DNA of 64,000 nt from CAXBES01 sp963974915 (GTDB lineage: Bacteria; Bacteroidota; Bacteroidia; Flavobacteriales; Flavobacteriaceae). The notes beneath the pieces are model-generated. The model did not search any database. It was not told the DNA's origin and worked only from the letters and a program-made list of their open reading frames with translations. Position 1 is the stretch's first letter. Each line of letters opens with the position of its first letter. The stretch spans positions 1 through 64,000 of the forward strand of contig CAXBES010000005.1 of assembly GCA_963974915.1 (NCBI GenBank), written 5' to 3'. This document shows, piece by piece, positions 61,912 to 64,000 of this stretch. A program made the translations under genes and the position numbers.

Positions 61912-63501
61912 ATGAAGAACAAGAAGCACATAGATGAGCTTTTTAAAGACCGCTTCAAGAATTTTGAAGTGACTCCTTCCCCACAGGTGTGGGAAAACAT
62001 TCAGTCCGAACTTCAAAATAAGAAGAAGGATAGAAAGGTTATTCCTTTGTGGTGGAAAGTTGGTGGCGTAGCCGCCCTTTTGGCACTTTTATTAACTGTT
62101 GGCAATTCTTTATTTATAGACTCCAATAACATAGAAGACGCTGTTGTTACTTCGGAAGAGGTTAAAACGCCGGATAATAATGACTCTACTAATTTTAAAA
62201 CCGAGAATAAGATAGAATCTGTAGAAAGCATTTCTACAACTGAAGCTATTGCCTCGGAAGAGCCGGAGGTCACTACACCAGATTCGAAAATAACAACAAC
62301 CGAAGCAATTAGGCATGAACAGGAGAAGATCTTAAAATCTTCAAACCGTATTACTAAAAATACTACAGATTCAGAAAATGCTGTGGCTGTTCAAAATAAT
62401 TCCACAGAAACTTCAGAAAAAGCTACTGTTACTACCAACAAATTGATCAAGTCAGAATCTTCGTTAGGAGTTATAGAAAAAGATAAAATTGCAGTTTCAA
62501 AAACCCCTATGAAAACTGATTCTGAAAATACTGTCAACAAAAATTCAGACGTGCTGCCATCAAAAAATCAAAAGATAAATCCACTTATTAAAGAGGGACT
62601 TGATGCAACCAAGGCAGAGGCTGTTACAATTTCTTCCGAAGAAAAAACTAAAAAAGAAGATCTTTCTACAGAAGGAGTTTCCGAAGAAAATAAAAAATCT
62701 ATCCAGGATGCTATTAATGAACAAGAGGCTCTTAAAACCGAAGATGCGGTTGCCAAAAAAGAGCTTCCGGAAGACAGATGGGATGTCGCGCCTAATTTTG
62801 CCCCGGTTTACTATAATTCGCTAAGTCAAGGATCATCATTAGATCCAACATTCGCAGATAACTCTCAAAACGGCGATGTGAATATTAGTTATGGGGTACA
62901 GGTTAGTTATAATTTGAGTAAGCGTTTAAGTATTCGTACCGGAGTGAGCAATGTTGACCTTAGTTATTCAACCGGCGGTGTTGAACTCGGGACCGGTCCG
63001 GTGTCTGCGGCATTAAAGACTATAGATTATGGTGGAAAAAGCGTTGTGTTAACTGCTGTGGATCAAGGTACATTTCAGGAACAGATGAATAATAATCCTG
63101 ATGGCGGATTTGGTCCTATAACACCAAAATCCTCCACCGGCGCCGCAGAAATAAGTCAGAATATACAATATTACGAAGTTCCTTTAGAACTGAAATACGC
63201 ATTATTGGACACTAAGTTTGGAGTAAATTTAATTGGTGGATTAAGCACATTATTTTTAGGTGACAATGAAGTTTCGGTAATGGCCGATGGTTTTAGAAGT
63301 ACACTTGGGGAAGCCAACAACCTTTCTTCCGTGAGTTTTTCTACCAATATTGGATTAGGCTTAGATTACAAGATTAGCAGAAGGTTAAAATTTAATGTTG
63401 AACCTATGTTTAAATATCAACTCAATCCTTATACAGAGTCCTCTGTGGACTTTCAACCTTATTATATAGGAGTGTATACCGGATTTAGTTTAAAGTTTTA
63501 G
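61912..63501 (+). CDS. Probable anti-sigma-like protein fused to an outer-membrane beta-barrel
   Basis: 529 residues. The N-terminal 45 or so residues (HIDELFKDRFKNFEVTPSPQVWENIQSEL) are cytoplasmic and anti-sigma-like. A membrane helix follows at about 47-66 (WWKVGGVAALLALLLTVGNSLF). A Ser/Thr/Lys/Glu-rich region without clear fold spans about 70-285. The C-terminal part (from about 290) is a beta-barrel of the PorT/OmpW-like kind. The order suggests a single chain spanning both membranes, with the ECF sigma encoded upstream. Interpretation is inference; coding is certain. Confidence 0.75.
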   Translation: MKNKKHIDELFKDRFKNFEVTPSPQVWENIQSELQNKKKDRKVIPLWWKVGGVAALLALLLTVGNSLFIDSNNIEDAVVTSEEVKTPDNNDSTNFKTENKIESVESISTTEAIASEEPEVTTPDSKITTTEAIRHEQEKILKSSNRITKNTTDSENAVAVQNNSTETSEKATVTTNKLIKSESSLGVIEKDKIAVSKTPMKTDSENTVNKNSDVLPSKNQKINPLIKEGLDATKAEAVTISSEEKTKKEDLSTEGVSEENKKSIQDAINEQEALKTEDAVAKKELPEDRWDVAPNFAPVYYNSLSQGSSLDPTFADNSQNGDVNISYGVQVSYNLSKRLSIRTGVSNVDLSYSTGGVELGTGPVSAALKTIDYGGKSVVLTAVDQGTFQEQMNNNPDGGFGPITPKSSTGAAEISQNIQYYEVPLELKYALLDTKFGVNLIGGLSTLFLGDNEVSVMADGFRSTLGEANNLSSVSFSTNIGLGLDYKISRRLKFNVEPMFKYQLNPYTESSVDFQPYYIGVYTGFSLKF

Positions 63502-63550
63502 GTTAGTTTTTTAGTTGGTTAGGTTTGGAAAAACCCAACAAATGATGATT

Positions 63551-63583
63551 AAACCGTTCTTCGCCATAGGACGGTTTTTTTCT
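63551..63583 (+). terminator. Terminator of the sigma/anti-sigma unit
   Basis: AAACCGTTCT pairs with AGGACGGTTT (9 of 10) around a 7-nt loop, followed by TTTTCTTTT on the plus strand. Confidence 0.8.
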
Positions 63584-63599
63584 TTTATCTATCGGAAAG

Positions 63600-64000
63600 T
63601 TACACGGTTGGATTTGTTAATTCGTTCCAGATAATTTCCCGGGTATTATTTTTAAGCATTCGCCTGTCGTCTCCTGCGAGAATCTCTGTAGGAATTACAT
63701 TATGAACTTTAACTCGCATCTTCCCGGGACTTCCACTAAAGAACTCATAAGAAAACCGTTTTTTATTGTCATGAAAAGTTAAGGGTGCTATGGGAATATT
63801 GTGCTCAATAGCCAGCCTAAATGCACCGTCTTTAAACTCATCGAGCAATAAACCCGTGTCATCCGGAACGCCACCTTCAGGAAAAATACAAACGCTCAAT
63901 CCCTGACTCAATTTACGTTGCGCACTTTCAAAAACATCTCTCCTGCTCTTCGGACTCCCACGATCGACCAAAATACAGGTGCGTTTATAGAAAAAACCAA
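63600..64000 (-). CDS. PlsC-like acyltransferase, 3' part only
   Basis: Partial gene: the frame stays open to the window edge on the left-hand (5') side, so only the last 133 or so residues are seen. The motif CIFPEGGVPDD is the FPEG block of 1-acylglycerol-3-phosphate acyltransferases, and RTCILVDRGSPKSRRDVFESA is the segment before it. The HX4D motif would lie outside the window. It is the second PlsC-like gene after 13.3 kb. Confidence 0.85.
   Translation of the reverse strand, partial: GFFYKRTCILVDRGSPKSRRDVFESAQRKLSQGLSVCIFPEGGVPDDTGLLLDEFKDGAFRLAIEHNIPIAPLTFHDNKKRFSYEFFSGSPGKMRVKVHNVIPTEILAGDDRRMLKNNTREIIWNELTNPTV

Noticed and set aside
1..64000. CRISPR arrays, insertion sequences, prophage or integron parts
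   Set aside because: No direct-repeat arrays, transposase, integrase or phage genes were seen. The tRNA-Asn has no integrase beside it.

Overview
The window comes from an AT-rich member of the Bacteroidota, most likely a marine or aquatic member of the Flavobacteriaceae. The signs are a type IX secretion C-terminal sorting domain, a GldH gliding lipoprotein, RicT-type PSP1 protein, a fused peptide ABC ATPase, HemJ-type protoporphyrinogen oxidase, lipoproteins with SCSK or SGCK lipoboxes, and promoters of the Bacteroidota type (TTG, about 17-23 nt, TAnnTTTG). There are no rRNA genes, phage genes, insertion sequences or CRISPR arrays. It reads as ordinary chromosome.

Layout. 0-2.5 kb: tRNA-Asn, an unknown lipoprotein and the RseP protease. 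2.6-5.8 kb: a SCO1/SenC protein and a ferrous iron uptake operon (feoA, feoB and a 52-residue Cys-rich membrane protein). 6.3-11.8 kb: an operon on the minus strand that begins with a DtxR/MntR-type regulator and continues with an outer-membrane barrel and a Tro/Mnt-type metal ABC importer. 11.9-21.7 kb: a TerB-DnaJ protein, bacilliredoxin, PlsC, an HD hydrolase, a TraB/GumN protein with uncatalogued micro-ORFs upstream, a TPR-AraC regulator, a radical SAM protein, an enoyl-CoA hydratase and a sensor kinase. 21.7-36.9 kb: haem biosynthesis. hemJ, a sortilin-like protein, a MATE pump and hemH lie on the minus strand; hemA-hemC-hemD-hemE, three passenger genes, hemF and hemB lie on the plus strand; an AraC-type regulator is divergent from hemA. 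Only hemL of the C5 route is not seen.

36.9-51 kb: DinB protein, TPR hybrid kinase, small secreted and membrane proteins, a CNNM/CBS protein, Ogt, a serine hydrolase, an exonuclease, an HGQPGHxC-repeat lipoprotein, a large secreted M4 metalloprotease and a DppD-DppF fusion ATPase. 51.3-56.8 kb: succinyl-CoA:3-ketoacid CoA-transferase, PBP1A, GldH and RicT. 57-64 kb: an unknown lipoprotein followed by two tiny paralogous membrane proteins, TrhO, recA, an ECF sigma factor with a probable anti-sigma/beta-barrel protein, and the 3' part of a PlsC-like acyltransferase running off the window.

The items most worth a second look are: the lipoprotein plus tandem 56- and 61-residue membrane proteins (57-58.7 kb); the sigma factor paired with a protein that appears to join an anti-sigma-like N terminus to an outer-membrane barrel; four alternating TGGA/TCCA half-sites at an exact 9-nt period over the recA promoter; a perfect 17-bp inverted repeat of the 7-1-7 Fur/PerR kind between the AraC-type regulator and hemA with a relative in front of feoA; and several genes whose -7 box lies only 4-7 nt before the start codon. 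All functional statements come from reading motifs and family knowledge. No database search was run.
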